Source: Nocardioides dokdonensis FR1436
Lineage (GTDB): Bacteria > Actinomycetota > Actinomycetes > Propionibacteriales > Nocardioidaceae
NCBI RefSeq assembly: GCF_001653335.1
Contig: NZ_CP015079.1
Coordinates: 1,302,001-1,366,000, forward strand
Length of the DNA: 64,000 bases
Direction: 5' to 3'
Shown here: in pieces, positions 26,120 to 40,358 of the stretch
Position numbering within the stretch: position 1 is the first letter of the stretch
Layout of the letters: the number at the start of each line of letters is the position of its first letter
Made by a program: the position numbers and the translations under genes
Notes under the pieces: model-generated
What the model was told of the DNA's origin: nothing
Databases searched by the model: none
What the model saw: the letters and a program-made list of their open reading frames with translations, nothing else

Positions 26120-27034
26120 ATGGACATCGGACTCGTCGGACTCGGCAAGATGGGTGGCAACATGCGCACCCGTCTGCGCAACGCCGGCCACACGGTCGTC
26201 GGCTTCGACCTGGACCCCGAGAAGCGTGACGTCGACAGCCTCGAGGAGATGGTGCAAGCACTGCCCTCGCCCAAGGTCGTGTGGGTCATGGTGCCCTCGG
26301 GCAAGATCACCCAGGACACCGTCGACGCGCTCGGCGAGCTGCTCGGTGAGGGCGACCTGGTCATCGACGGCGGGAACTCGCGCTGGACCGACGACCAGGC
26401 GCACGCCGCCCAGCTCGGCGAGAAGGGCATCGGCTTCGTGGACTGCGGCGTCTCCGGCGGCGTCTGGGGCCTGGAGAACGGCTACGCGCTGATGTACGGC
26501 GGCAGCGCCGACGACGTCGCGACCGCCCAGCCGATCTTCGACGCGCTCAAGCCCGAGGGCGACTTCGGGGCCGTGCACGCCGGCAAGGTGGGCGCCGGCC
26601 ACTTCTCCAAGATGGTCCACAACGGCATCGAGTACGCCGTGATGCAGTCCTACGCCGAGGGCTGGGAGCTGCTGCAGGCCGTCGACGTCGTCGACAACAC
26701 CACCGAGGTCTTCCGCTCCTGGCGCGAGGGCACCGTGATCCGTTCGTGGCTGCTCGACCTGCTGGTCGGGGCCCTGGACGAGGACCCGGGTCTGGCCTCG
26801 ATCGCCGGGTACGCCGACGACTCCGGCGAGGGACGCTGGACCGTCGAGGCCGGCATCGAGAACGCCGTGGCCACCCCGGCCATCACCGCGGCGCTCTACG
26901 CACGCTTCGTCTCGCGCCAGGACGACTCCCCGGCGATGAAGGCGGTCGCCGCCATGCGCAACCAGTTCGGCGGCCACGCCGTGCAGAGCGCCAAGTCCAG
27001 CGGCGAACCCGGCCCGGAACCCGACCTGGCATGA
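26120..27034 (+). CDS. gnd: 6-phosphogluconate dehydrogenase, decarboxylating (short form)
   Basis: 304 residues, the short class (about 300 residues) rather than the 470-residue form. [12 protein letters not shown] binds the nucleotide, and [21 protein letters not shown] and [18 protein letters not shown] form the catalytic site with Lys and Asn. It oxidises 6-phosphogluconate to ribulose 5-phosphate with CO2 release. NAD versus NADP preference is not established here. Insertion between dnaN and recF is common in actinobacteria. AAGGAGC precedes ATG 26120. Confidence 0.92.
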   Translation: MDIGLVGLGKMGGNMRTRLRNAGHTVVGFDLDPEKRDVDSLEEMVQALPSPKVVWVMVPSGKITQDTVDALGELLGEGDLVIDGGNSRWTDDQAHAAQLGEKGIGFVDCGVSGGVWGLENGYALMYGGSADDVATAQPIFDALKPEGDFGAVHAGKVGAGHFSKMVHNGIEYAVMQSYAEGWELLQAVDVVDNTTEVFRSWREGTVIRSWLLDLLVGALDEDPGLASIAGYADDSGEGRWTVEAGIENAVATPAITAALYARFVSRQDDSPAMKAVAAMRNQFGGHAVQSAKSSGEPGPEPDLA

Positions 27035-27035
27035 C

Positions 27036-28256
27036 GTGCACGTCTCGCACCTGACGCTGCACGACTTCCGTTCCTACGCCTCCGCCGAGGTGGCGCTGGA
27101 GCCCGGCGCCACGGCGTTCATCGGTCGCAACGGGCAGGGCAAGACCAACCTGGTCGAGGCGGTGGACTACCTGTCCCGGCTCTCGTCGCACCGGGTCGCC
27201 TCGGACGCTCCGCTGGTGCGTGCGGGTGCCGACCAGGCCGTGGTCCGCGCGGCCGTGGTCCGCGACGGGCGCACCGCGGTGCTCGAGATCGAGATCAACC
27301 CCGGGCGCAGCAACCGGGCGCGGGTCAACAGGTCCCCGCTGCCCCGGGCCCGCGAGCTCGTCGGCCTGGTCCGCACGGTCGTCTTCTCGCCGGAGGACCT
27401 CGTGCTGGTCAAGGGCGACCCGTCGGACCGACGACGGTTCCTCGACGACCTGCTCGTGCTGCGCACCCCGCGCCTGGCCGGGGTCCGGGCGGACTACGAC
27501 CGGGTGCTGCGCCAGCGCAACTCGCTGCTCAAGACCGCGGGCCAGGCGCGGCGCGGCAGCTCATCGCAGGAAGGTGCGCTGGCGACGCTGTCGGTGTGGG
27601 ACGACCACCTGACCCGCACCGGCGCGGAGCTGCTGTCCGAGCGGCTGGGCCTCGTCGAGGCGCTGCGGCCCTACGTGGCCCGGGCCTACGAGACCGTCGC
27701 CCGCGGGGCCGGTCGCGACGACGCGCACCTGGAGTACCGGCCCAGCCTCGAGATCGGCGCTGCGAGCAGCATCCCCGACCTCACCGCCCTCCTGCTCGCG
27801 GAGGTGGAGCGCCGCCGGGGCGAGGAGCTCGACCGCGGCGTCTCGCTGGTCGGCCCGCACCGCGACGACCTGCTGCTCAGCCTCGGCCACGGGGCCCCGG
27901 GACCGACGCCGGCGCCTGCTGGACCGGACGCCGAACCGGTGGACCCGGAGGCACCGGCGCCACCGCCGCCGCGCCTGCCGGTGAAGGGGTACGCCTCCCA
28001 CGGCGAGTCCTGGTCGTTCGCGCTGTCGCTGCGGCTGGCGTCGTACGACCTGCTGCGCGACGACGGGGACGACCCGATCCTGATCCTCGACGACGTCTTC
28101 GCCGAGCTCGACACCGAGCGTCGTGACCAGCTCGCGGACCTCGTCGCCGGGGCCGAGCAGGTGCTGGTGACAGCGGCGGTGGCGGCGGACGTCCCGGCCG
28201 CGCTGGCCGGGGTCCGCTACCTCGTCGGTGGCGGGGAGGTGCGTCGTGAGCCCTGA
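27036..28256 (+). CDS. recF: DNA replication and repair protein RecF
   Basis: 406 residues. An SMC-like ATPase: Walker [10 protein letters not shown] near residue 32, and the signature plus Walker B region ending [13 protein letters not shown] near residue 350. It loads RecA at single-strand gaps. A Pro/Ala-rich insert (about residues 285-315) separates the two halves and is longer than in enteric RecF. The start GTG 27036 follows the gnd stop by one base. Confidence 0.94.
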   Translation: MHVSHLTLHDFRSYASAEVALEPGATAFIGRNGQGKTNLVEAVDYLSRLSSHRVASDAPLVRAGADQAVVRAAVVRDGRTAVLEIEINPGRSNRARVNRSPLPRARELVGLVRTVVFSPEDLVLVKGDPSDRRRFLDDLLVLRTPRLAGVRADYDRVLRQRNSLLKTAGQARRGSSSQEGALATLSVWDDHLTRTGAELLSERLGLVEALRPYVARAYETVARGAGRDDAHLEYRPSLEIGAASSIPDLTALLLAEVERRRGEELDRGVSLVGPHRDDLLLSLGHGAPGPTPAPAGPDAEPVDPEAPAPPPPRLPVKGYASHGESWSFALSLRLASYDLLRDDGDDPILILDDVFAELDTERRDQLADLVAGAEQVLVTAAVAADVPAALAGVRYLVGGGEVRREP

Positions 28257-28836
28257 GGAGCCCGGCGACCCGAGCGACGGTCCCACCGGTGGACCGTCCG
28301 GCGGATCCTCGGGCGGTGACGCCACGGGGGACCCGAAGGAGACGCCGCACCAGGATGACGGCCTCGACCTGGCCCGGCGCATCGCCCGGGCCACCGCGGG
28401 CGCCGGGGGCGCACCCGCGAGGCGCCGCAAGCGCCCGCGGAGCCCGGGCGACCAGGGCAGGGGCTCGCACCCCGACGACCGGGACCCCCAGCTGCTCGAC
28501 GCGACCATGGGTCGCCTGGTGGCCGACCACGGCTGGGAGCTCAACCTCCGTGTCCACGGGGTCTTCGGGCGCTGGGTCGAGATCGTGGGCGCCGACGTGG
28601 GCGAGCACTGCACGCCCGAGTCGTTCGCCGACGGCCGCCTGGTGGTGCGCACCGGCTCGACGGCCTGGGCCACCCAGCTCAAGCTGCTGGCGCCCAGCCT
28701 GGTGCGGCGGCTCAACGAGGAGCTGGGGCACGGCACCGTGACGGTGATCGAGGTCCTCGGCCCGCACCTGCCCAACTGGCGCAAGGGCCCGCGCTCGGTA
28801 CGCGACGGCCGGGGGCCGCGCGACACCTACGGCTGA
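28246..28836 (+). CDS. DUF721 (DciA-like) family protein
   Basis: 196 residues. A low-complexity Pro/Gly/Asp N-terminus (about 1-85) precedes a DUF721 domain (about residues 90-180) that includes [39 protein letters not shown]. DciA proteins of this fold load or support the replicative helicase in bacteria lacking DnaC; that role is expected but not shown here. GTG 28246 follows GGGGAGG at 7 nt and overlaps the recF stop by 11 nt. An in-frame ATG at 28228 is less well placed. Confidence 0.85.
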   Translation: MSPEEPGDPSDGPTGGPSGGSSGGDATGDPKETPHQDDGLDLARRIARATAGAGGAPARRRKRPRSPGDQGRGSHPDDRDPQLLDATMGRLVADHGWELNLRVHGVFGRWVEIVGADVGEHCTPESFADGRLVVRTGSTAWATQLKLLAPSLVRRLNEELGHGTVTVIEVLGPHLPNWRKGPRSVRDGRGPRDTYG

Positions 28837-28869
28837 GCCGGAGCCGGGTGCGCGCCAGGCGATCTGAGA

Positions 28870-28911
28870 GCCTCCCAGCGGTACCCGCCCCCACCGGACC
28901 CCCTGGGAGGC
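28870..28911 (+). terminator. Inverted repeat after DUF721 gene
   Basis: GCCTCCCAG (28870-28878) pairs perfectly with CTGGGAGGC (28903-28911) across a 24-nt loop, between the dnaN-recF operon and gyrB. Confidence 0.45.
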
Positions 28912-28962
28912 GCTCCGAGAGGCCTCCACGACCCGGGGATCGGCATCTTTTGCGCTGCGACA

Positions 28963-28982
28963 CGTCATTCCTGGGGATGACG
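28963..28982 (+). repeat. Small inverted repeat in the gyrB leader
   Basis: CGTCAT (28963-28968) and ATGACG (28977-28982) flank TCCTGGGG about 105 bp before gyrB. A regulatory role is possible only by position; gyrase genes are often supercoiling-regulated. Confidence 0.3.
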
Positions 28983-29086
28983 ACGTGGTCTGGGGCCTTC
29001 TGGGCGGTATCATGGACCTCGGGTCGCCTCTGGCGGCCCGTTCCATGTCGTGGCTCGTCACGCGAGCCTGCAACGAAGAGGTGGAC

Positions 29087-31234
<2,148 letters not shown>

Positions 31235-31298
31235 AGATCTAGCACTGCTCCTAGACGTTCCTAGACATTCGTAGAACAGACGAGAGAGACGCAGACAC

Positions 31299-34075
<2,777 letters not shown>

Positions 34076-34076
<1 letters not shown>

Positions 34077-34759
34077 TGACTGAGCGTTCGACGGGGCCGC
34101 GCCCGACCTCCGGGTCGACGCCGGCACCGAAGCCCGCGGCCAAGCCCGCGGCCAAGCCCGCCGCCAAGCCGGCTCCGAAGCCGGCGGCCGAGCCGCCCTC
34201 GAAGTCGGGTGCGGTGGGCGACGACGACACCGCGGTCCGCGCCCCCATCACCGAGCGGATCCAGGGCCGGGTCACCCGGGCCGCGGAGGAGCACAAGGCG
34301 AACCGCGAGGCGAAGAAGCAGGCCGCCACGGCTGCGGCGTCGACCTCCGGGAGTGCGATGGCGGCGCCGGGGTCCGGGACCTCACGCGGCCCGCGCCGCG
34401 CCCGGCTGCGCCTCACGCGGGTGGATCCGTGGTCGGTGATGAAGACCGCGTTCCTGCTCGCCGTCGCCTTCGGCATCGTGACGGTGGTGTCGGTGCTGAT
34501 GGTGTGGACCGTCCTCGACGGGGCGGGGGTCTGGGAGTCCATCAACCGCACCGTGACCGACGTGGTCGGGCAGGAGAGCGCCTCGGACTTCGACGTCGAG
34601 AACTACATCGGCACCTCGCGGGTCATCGGCTTCACGATGCTCATCGCTGCGGTGGACGTGGTCCTGCTCACCGCGATCGCGACCCTCGGGGCCTTCCTCT
34701 ACAACATGGCCGCCGCACTGCTGGGCGGCATCGAGGTCACGCTGGCCGAGGACAACTGA
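34076..34759 (+). CDS. DUF3566 family membrane protein
   Basis: 227 residues. A KPAAKPAAK-type repeat (residues about 14-40) and a charged helix (RAAEEHKANREAKKQ) form the cytoplasmic N-terminus. Two transmembrane helices follow (about residues 122-148 and 180-210), with the DUF3566 signature LRLTRVDPWSVMKTAFLLAVAFGI. This protein follows gyrA in most actinobacteria; its function is unknown. ATG 34076 overlaps the gyrA stop by one base, so translation is coupled. Confidence 0.85.
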
Positions 34760-34776
34760 GGTCGACCACCCGCGTT

Positions 34777-34806
34777 TTGTCCGCTCCCGCGGGCGTCGGG
34801 TAGTCT
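34777..34806 (+). promoter_or_regulatory. Promoter of tRNA-Ile
   Basis: TTGTCC (34777-34782), an 18-bp spacer and TAGTCT (34801-34806), 60 bp before the mature tRNA. Confidence 0.55.
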
Positions 34807-34865
34807 CCCCTCTCGGTCGACCGGGTCCTGTACCCGGTCCGATCCCGCCGGCGTGAGCCGGTGTG

Positions 34866-34939
34866 GGGCCTATAGCTCAGACGGTTAGAGCGCTTCCCTG
34901 ATAAGGAAGAGGTCACAGGTTCAAGTCCTGTTAGGCCCA
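34866..34939 (+). tRNA. tRNA-Ile(GAT)
   Basis: 74 nt cloverleaf. The acceptor stem GGGCCTA pairs with TAGGCCC, the anticodon loop is CTGATAA with anticodon GAT, and the T-loop TTCAAGT is canonical. The 3' CCA is not encoded and must be added by the cca product. Confidence 0.96.
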
Positions 34940-34986
34940 CCCCTACGCCCCACCTGCGTGATCCGTTCCGTGCCTGGGAGGCCGAC

Positions 34987-35112
34987 GTGAAGAAGATCCT
35001 GATGCTGCTGATCGCCGCTGGCGGCGCGCTGGTGGCGAAGAAGAAGTACGACGAGTCGCAGGCCGAGCAGGCGCTGTGGGCCGAGGCCACCGACCCGGTG
35101 CACAAGGCCTGA
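34987..35112 (+). CDS. DLW-39 family small protein
   Basis: 41 residues. A short hydrophobic N-terminus ([16 protein letters not shown]) is followed by a basic patch and the family tail [11 protein letters not shown], where the eponymous DLW reads ALW. Such proteins are encoded between the tRNA-Ile and tRNA-Ala genes in many actinobacteria. Function is unknown. The length, hydrophobic start and basic patch suggest a single-pass or surface-bound membrane peptide. GTG 34987 is preceded by GGGAGG. Confidence 0.75.
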   Translation: MKKILMLLIAAGGALVAKKKYDESQAEQALWAEATDPVHKA

Positions 35113-35151
35113 TCGCTCCTCGGGTGCCACGGCACCTGGCAGCACCCTCCG

Positions 35152-35224
35152 GGGGCCTTGGCGCAATTGGTAGCGCACCTGCTTTGCAAGCAGGGGGTTA
35201 GGGGTTCGAGTCCCCTAGGCTCCA
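35152..35224 (+). tRNA. tRNA-Ala(TGC)
   Basis: 73 nt. Acceptor stem GGGGCCT pairs with AGGCTCC and includes the G3:U70 wobble that specifies alanine. The anticodon is TGC within TTTGCAA and the T-loop is TTCGAGT. The CCA end is not encoded. Confidence 0.96.
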
Positions 35225-35227
35225 CCA

Positions 35228-35259
35228 CGAGAAACCGCAGGTCAGCCTGCGGTTTCTCG
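35228..35259. terminator. Terminator after tRNA-Ala
   Basis: CGAGAAACCGCAGG (35228-35241) pairs perfectly with CCTGCGGTTTCTCG (35246-35259) around TCAG. It also lies downstream of ppdK on the other strand. Confidence 0.8.
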
Positions 35260-35288
35260 CGTTGGGGCCCGCCGCCCGGCCAGCGTCG

Positions 35289-38018
35289 TCAGGCGCGCAG
35301 GATGTCGTCGTCGTCCGACGTGTCCTCCTCGCGCCTGCCGAGGACGGCGCGGCCGGCCTCGAGCCGGGCGACGGGGACGCGGAAGGGCGAGCAGGAGACG
35401 TAGTCCAACCCGACTCGGTGGAAGAAGTGGATCGACTCGGGATCGCCCCCGTGCTCGCCGCACACACCGGCCTTGAGGCCCGGGCGGGTGCGGCGACCCT
35501 CCTGCGTGGCGACGTCGACGAGCCGGCCCACGCCGGCCTCGTCCAGGGTCTCGAAGGGCGACACCGTGAAGACGCCCTTCTCCAGGTAGGCCGCGAAGAA
35601 GGCGGCCTCCACGTCGTCGCGACTGAATCCCCAGGTCGTCTGGGTCAGGTCGTTGGTGCCGAAGGAGAAGAAGTCGGCCTCCTCGGCGATCCGGAACGCC
35701 GTGAGCGCCGCACGAGGCAGCTCGATCATCGTGCCGATGGGGATGTCCAGGGCGACCCCCTCTGCCTCGGCCACCTCGGCGAGGATCCGGGCGGCCTCCT
35801 CCCGCACGAGGTGCAGCTCCATCAGCGATCCCACCAGGGGCACCATGATCTCGGGCCGCGGGTCGTGCCCGCCCCGGATCCGGCGGGCCGCCGCCTCGGC
35901 GACCGCACGGATCTGGCCCGCGAACAGACCGGGCACCGTGAGGCCGAGTCGCACGCCACGCAGGCCGAGCATGGGGTTGGACTCGTGCAGCCGGTTCACC
36001 GCGGCGAGCAGCCGCACGTCCTCGTCGTCGACCACGCCCTGCTCCTCGGCGCGCGCGACCTTCACCATCAGCTCCGAGCGGTCCGGCAGGAACTCGTGCA
36101 GCGGCGGGTCGAGGAGGCGGATCGTGGTCGGCAGGCCGTCCATCGCGGTGAGGAGCTCGTCGAAGTCCTCGCGCTGGGGAGGCAGCAGCGCAGCGAGCGC
36201 CTCCGCGCGCTCGGCGGAGCTCGCGGCGAGGATCACGCGCTCGATCAGGACGCGTCGCTCACCGAGGAACATGTGCTCGGTGCGGCACAGGCCGATCCCC
36301 TGAGCTCCCATCCGTCGCGCCCGCAGCGCGTCCTTCCCGGTGTCGGCGTTCGCCCGGACCTCCATGGTGCGCACGGAGTCGGCGTGGGTGAGCAGGCGAT
36401 CCACCGCTCGGATCAGGTCGGCAGTGCCCTCGTCGGCCACCTCGAGAGCCGGCTCGAGGCCCTCCTCGAGGTACGTCACCACCGGCGAGGCCACCACCGG
36501 CAGCCGGCCGATGAACACCTCCCCGGTGGATCCGTCGATGGAGAGCAGGTCGCCCTGGCGGACCTCGACGCCGTCGGCGTGGGCCAGCGCCTGCTCCTCG
36601 TCGATGTGCAGGGACTCAGCCCCGCAGACAGCGGTCTTGCCCATGCCCCGCGCCACCACGGCAGCGTGCGAGGTCTTGCCGCCCCGGCAGGTCAGGATGC
36701 CGGTCGCCGCGATCATCCCCTCGAGGTCCTCGGGGTTGGTCTCCTTGCGCAGCAGCACGACCGGCTCGCCGGCCGCCGTCCACGCGAGCGCCGTGGCTGA
36801 GTCGAAGACCACCTTGCCCACCGCAGCACCGGGGGAGGCCGGCATCCCCCGGGTGAAGGGCGTGCGCTCGCTGTCGGGGTCGAACTGCGGGAACATCAGC
36901 TGGGCCAGCTGTGCTCCGCCGACTCGTTCCAGCGCCTCGTCCATGGTGATGAGCTGCTCGTCCACGAGCTGCGTGGCGATGCGGAAGGCTGCCGCAGCGG
37001 TGCGCTTCCCGACCCGGGTCTGGAGCATCCAGAGCTTGCCGCGCTCGACGGTGAACTCGATGTCGCACAGGTCGCGGTAGTGGGTCTCCAGGCGCCGCAT
37101 GATCTTGCGGAGCGACTCGTGGGACGCGGGGTCGACCTCGGCGAAGTCCTCCAGCGACAGCGTGTTGCGGATGCCGGAGACGACGTCCTCGCCCTGCGCG
37201 TTGACCAGGTAGTCGCCGTACCCGCCGGGCTTGCCCGTGGACGGGTCCCGGGTGAAGCAGACCCCGGTGCCGGACGTCTCGCCCAGGTTGCCGAAGACCA
37301 TCGTGCAGACGTTGACCGCCGTGCCTGCGTCCTCGGGGATGCGCTCCCGTCGTCGGTAGATGCGAGCGCGGTCGGTGTTCCAGGACTCGAACACGGCCTG
37401 GATGGCCAGGTCGAGCTGTTCGCGGGGGTCCTGCGGGAAGGCGCGCCCGCTCCCGGCCTCCACCACTGCCTTGAAGTCCTCCACCAGCCGACGCAGGTCG
37501 CTCGCGTCCAGCTCGAGATCGTCCACGGCCCCCTTGGTCGCCTTCGCGGCATCGAGCACCCGGGCGAAGTCGTCGCCCTCGATGCCCAGCACGGTCCTGC
37601 CGAACATCTGGATCAGCCGCCGGTAGGAGTCCCAGACGAAGCGCTCGTCCCCTGAGGCCTCGATCAGGCCCTGCACCGAGAAGTCGTTGAGGCCGACGTT
37701 GAGCACCGTCTCCATCATCCCCGGCATGGAGTACTTCGCACCGGACCGCACGCTCACCAGGAGCGGGTCGACGGAGTCGCCGAGCCGGCGCCCGACCTCG
37801 TCCTCGAGTCGGCGCAGGGCCATGGTGACCTGCACCTTGAGGTGGTCGGGCAGGCGATCGTGCTCCAGGTAGTGCCGACACGCCTGCGTCGTCACGGTGA
37901 AGCCCGGGGGCACCGGCAGGTCCAGCCGGGTCATCTCGGCGAGGTTGGCACCCTTGCCGCCCAGCAGGTCCTTCTGGTCCTTGTTGCCCTCGCTGAAGTG
38001 GTAGACGAGCTTGTCCAT
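35289..38018 (-). CDS. ppdK: Pyruvate, phosphate dikinase
   Basis: 909 residues, full length. The enzyme interconverts pyruvate, ATP and phosphate with PEP, AMP and pyrophosphate. The N-terminal ATP-grasp domain starts GGKGANLAEM. The swivelling phosphohistidine domain carries GGKTSHAAVVARGMGK with the catalytic His. The C-terminal PEP-binding barrel ends with GVCGEHGGDPESIHFFHRVGLDYVSCSPFRV, including the catalytic Cys. With glpX immediately upstream it suggests a gluconeogenic pair. The leader contains two CGTGAACC copies; AAAGG is the only weak ribosome binding site. Confidence 0.94.
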   Translation of the reverse strand: MDKLVYHFSEGNKDQKDLLGGKGANLAEMTRLDLPVPPGFTVTTQACRHYLEHDRLPDHLKVQVTMALRRLEDEVGRRLGDSVDPLLVSVRSGAKYSMPGMMETVLNVGLNDFSVQGLIEASGDERFVWDSYRRLIQMFGRTVLGIEGDDFARVLDAAKATKGAVDDLELDASDLRRLVEDFKAVVEAGSGRAFPQDPREQLDLAIQAVFESWNTDRARIYRRRERIPEDAGTAVNVCTMVFGNLGETSGTGVCFTRDPSTGKPGGYGDYLVNAQGEDVVSGIRNTLSLEDFAEVDPASHESLRKIMRRLETHYRDLCDIEFTVERGKLWMLQTRVGKRTAAAAFRIATQLVDEQLITMDEALERVGGAQLAQLMFPQFDPDSERTPFTRGMPASPGAAVGKVVFDSATALAWTAAGEPVVLLRKETNPEDLEGMIAATGILTCRGGKTSHAAVVARGMGKTAVCGAESLHIDEEQALAHADGVEVRQGDLLSIDGSTGEVFIGRLPVVASPVVTYLEEGLEPALEVADEGTADLIRAVDRLLTHADSVRTMEVRANADTGKDALRARRMGAQGIGLCRTEHMFLGERRVLIERVILAASSAERAEALAALLPPQREDFDELLTAMDGLPTTIRLLDPPLHEFLPDRSELMVKVARAEEQGVVDDEDVRLLAAVNRLHESNPMLGLRGVRLGLTVPGLFAGQIRAVAEAAARRIRGGHDPRPEIMVPLVGSLMELHLVREEAARILAEVAEAEGVALDIPIGTMIELPRAALTAFRIAEEADFFSFGTNDLTQTTWGFSRDDVEAAFFAAYLEKGVFTVSPFETLDEAGVGRLVDVATQEGRRTRPGLKAGVCGEHGGDPESIHFFHRVGLDYVSCSPFRVPVARLEAGRAVLGRREEDTSDDDDILRA

Positions 38019-38088
38019 CAGTGGTTCACGGCCTTTCGGTTCACGGGGTGGGCGGGCTGTCGGGACGGGCCGGCGGGAGCCGTGCCGG

Positions 38089-39099
38089 TCACGCGTGCTC
38101 GCCCCTGTGGCGCAGCACCTTGGTCAGCGAGTGGTCGCTGCCGACCTCGCGGACCGTCCCGCTCCGCGAGCGCATCACGAGCGACCTGGTCCGGGCCCCG
38201 CCACCGGAGTAGCGGACCCCCGCCAGCAGGTCGCCGTCCGTGATGCCCGTGGCCACGAAGAAGGTGTTGTCGCACGTGACCAGGTCGTCGAGCTCGAGGA
38301 CCCGGTCGAGGTCGTGTCCCGCCGCGAGAGCCCGACGTCGCTGGTCGTCGTCGTCGACGTACAGTCGGGCCTGGATCTCGCCGCCCATCGCCTTCATGGC
38401 GCAGGCGGTGATGACACCCTCGGGCGTGCCTCCGACGCCCATCAGCACGTCGATCCCCGACTCGGGGCGGGCCACCGCGATCGCCACGGCCACGTCGCCG
38501 TCGGGGAAGAGCTTGATCCGGGCGCCGGCGGAGCGCAGGCGGGCGATCAGCGGGGCGTGCCGGGGACGGTCCAGGACGGCGACGGTCACGTCGGACACCG
38601 AGCCGCCCTTGGCATCGGCCACCACCCGCAGCGTCTCCTCGGCCGGGGCGGTCACGTCCACCCGTCCGGCCGCGCTCGGGCCGACCACGAGCTTCTCCAT
38701 GTAGTACACGTCCTTGGGGTCGAACATGCTGCCTCGATCGGCCGCCGCGATCACCGCGATCGCGTTCGGCATCCCGTTCGCCAGCAAGGTCGTCCCGTCG
38801 ACGGGGTCCACGGCGATGTCCATCTCGGGGCCCGTGCCGTCCCCGAGGTGCTCACCGTTGTGCAGCATGGGCGCCTCGTCCTTCTCGCCCTCACCGATCA
38901 CCACGACCCCCCGCATCTGGACGCCGGCGAGCACCTGGCGCATGGCGTCGACGGCGGCGCCGTCACCCGCCTCCTTCTCGCCGAGCCCGGCCCACCGACC
39001 GGCTGCCATCGCAGCCGCCTCCGTGGCCCGCATCAGGTCGAGTCCGAGGTTGCGGTCGGGCAGCTGGTAGGGCCCGGTGTGCGGTTCGACCGGCGTCAT
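38089..39099 (-). CDS. glpX: Fructose-1,6-bisphosphatase class II
   Basis: 336 residues. The GlpX signature [10 protein letters not shown] and the metal-binding [16 protein letters not shown] identify class II FBPase, which dephosphorylates fructose 1,6-bisphosphate in gluconeogenesis. ATG 39099 begins the conserved region. The frame is open far upstream but encodes no recognisable sequence there. A good promoter lies at 39300-39272, which leaves a leader of about 165 nt. A 70-bp gap separates it from ppdK, so co-transcription is likely. Confidence 0.93.
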   Translation of the reverse strand: MTPVEPHTGPYQLPDRNLGLDLMRATEAAAMAAGRWAGLGEKEAGDGAAVDAMRQVLAGVQMRGVVVIGEGEKDEAPMLHNGEHLGDGTGPEMDIAVDPVDGTTLLANGMPNAIAVIAAADRGSMFDPKDVYYMEKLVVGPSAAGRVDVTAPAEETLRVVADAKGGSVSDVTVAVLDRPRHAPLIARLRSAGARIKLFPDGDVAVAIAVARPESGIDVLMGVGGTPEGVITACAMKAMGGEIQARLYVDDDDQRRRALAAGHDLDRVLELDDLVTCDNTFFVATGITDGDLLAGVRYSGGGARTRSLVMRSRSGTVREVGSDHSLTKVLRHRGEHA

Positions 39100-39271
39100 C
39101 GCCCGCCCCGCACCTGGGCGTTCGGGCCGACCCGCGCCGCGATCGATCTGCCTCGCCCACCGGGGGGCCGGCTCGAGCGTGTCGTGCGGTGCACTCTCAT
39201 CGTCGTCGTCCGTTCCTCGGCTGCCGGGTCGTCCCTGCGGATGTGATCTGCGTCTCACACCTTTGAATATC

Positions 39272-39300
39272 TTTATACACCTTTGTTTGTGTTGGTTCAA
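39272..39300 (-). promoter_or_regulatory. Sigma-70-type promoter of glpX
   Basis: On the minus strand TTGAAC (39300-39295), a 17-bp spacer and TATAAA (39277-39272). This is one of the best housekeeping-type promoters in the window and lies in an AT-rich island. Confidence 0.65.
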
Positions 39301-39379
39301 GGGGGTCAGGCGGCACCGTCGACGTGACCGGCGACCGGTCCGGCGACGCCGTTCGCCGCCGCCGGCCCGACGCGGGTGG

Positions 39380-39385
39380 CAGAAT
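39380..39385 (+). promoter_or_regulatory. -10 hexamer CAGAAT before the lipoprotein gene
   Basis: It ends 6 nt before GTG 39392; no Shine-Dalgarno sequence is present. Confidence 0.4.
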
Positions 39386-39391
39386 CGCCGG

Positions 39392-40297
39392 GTGCCCCCT
39401 CGCCTGTCGCTGTCGCTGGCGGCTGCCCTCGTGGTGCTGGCCGGGTGCAGCAGCCCCATCCCTCCGCCGGACGCCAACGAGCCGGCCGTGCCACTGGCCA
39501 CCCCCACCGTCCAGGAGCGGCAGCCCCCCGCCGCTCGCCTGGTGCTCGACCTGGTGCCGCCGGAGGTGTCGCGGGTGACGGTGACCGACTTCGACCAGGT
39601 GGCTGCGGAGCTGGGGGTCACCGAGCGGTCCAGCGATCTCGACGCCGAGCAGCGCAGTGAGTTCTGGCGGCGTGCCGAGGCCGAGACGGTGCTCCTGGCC
39701 GACGGTCTGCTGCGTCCGGTGCAGGCCCGGCTGGAGCGGGACTTCTCGATCGGGCAGGAGGACGTCGAGTGGGAGGCGCGGCTCTTCGACGACGCGGGCC
39801 GCGAGGTCGGCTTCGTGCTGGCCTGGTCCGCGATGATCGATCCCGCCGTCGTCCAGCGGGCGGTGCGGGCCGGCGTGGGGCCGTTGCGCGGCGCCACGGT
39901 CCTGCCCGAGCAGAGCCTGGTGCTCTCCGGTGCCGCCACCGAGGTCGACGAGCCCTGGGGAGGTGAGCAGGTGGTCGACCTGGTCGACGGGTCCGCGACG
40001 TCGACGTACCTCGAGATCGGCTGCGTCGACGAGCCGGGCGCCGACTCGTGGGACGAGCTCGAGGCCTACACCCTGTCCTTCGGCAGCATCCTGGCCACCG
40101 CGCGCCTCGGCACCGGACGCGACGACCTCTTCGAGCGGCTGGCGGCCGGCACCGACGAGGACGGGTTCGGCGCCGGGTTCACCGGAGGCGCCGCCGACCC
40201 GTCCACCGGCCGACTGGGCTTCGAGGTGGTCTCGCCGGCGCGGGCCGCGGCCCTGACGCTGCGCCGTCAGCTGCCGTTCGCCGCCTGCGCCGGCTGA
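39392..40297 (+). CDS. Putative lipoprotein of unknown function
   Basis: 301 residues. A signal peptide with lipobox LAGCSS (Cys at about residue 18) predicts export and lipid anchoring. The mature part starts with a Pro/Ala-rich spacer, then an alpha/beta domain of about 250 residues with two further cysteines (GCVDE and FAACAG). No family is recognised; actinobacterial lipoproteins with this layout are common and mostly uncharacterised. Start chosen at GTG 39392, since upstream in-frame sequence is not signal-like and a -10 hexamer sits just before it. Confidence 0.7.
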   Translation: MPPRLSLSLAAALVVLAGCSSPIPPPDANEPAVPLATPTVQERQPPAARLVLDLVPPEVSRVTVTDFDQVAAELGVTERSSDLDAEQRSEFWRRAEAETVLLADGLLRPVQARLERDFSIGQEDVEWEARLFDDAGREVGFVLAWSAMIDPAVVQRAVRAGVGPLRGATVLPEQSLVLSGAATEVDEPWGGEQVVDLVDGSATSTYLEIGCVDEPGADSWDELEAYTLSFGSILATARLGTGRDDLFERLAAGTDEDGFGAGFTGGAADPSTGRLGFEVVSPARAAALTLRRQLPFAACAG

Positions 40298-40346
40298 GCG
40301 CCGCAGGTGCGGGCGATCTCCCGCCGGGCCAGGCGGGTGCGGACCG

Positions 40347-40352
40347 TACGAT
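40347..40352 (+). promoter_or_regulatory. -10 hexamer TACGAT before the SURF1 gene
   Basis: It ends 6 nt before GTG 40359, consistent with a leaderless transcript. Confidence 0.45.
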
Positions 40353-40358
40353 CGGGGC

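Larger units (their letters stand above)
39100..39391. other. glpX-lipoprotein spacer
   Basis: 292 bp without a gene. It holds the glpX promoter, a direct repeat ACACCTTTG (39257-39265 and 39277-39285) and an imperfect inverted repeat around the AT-rich centre. The lipoprotein -10 is at its right end. Confidence 0.55.
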
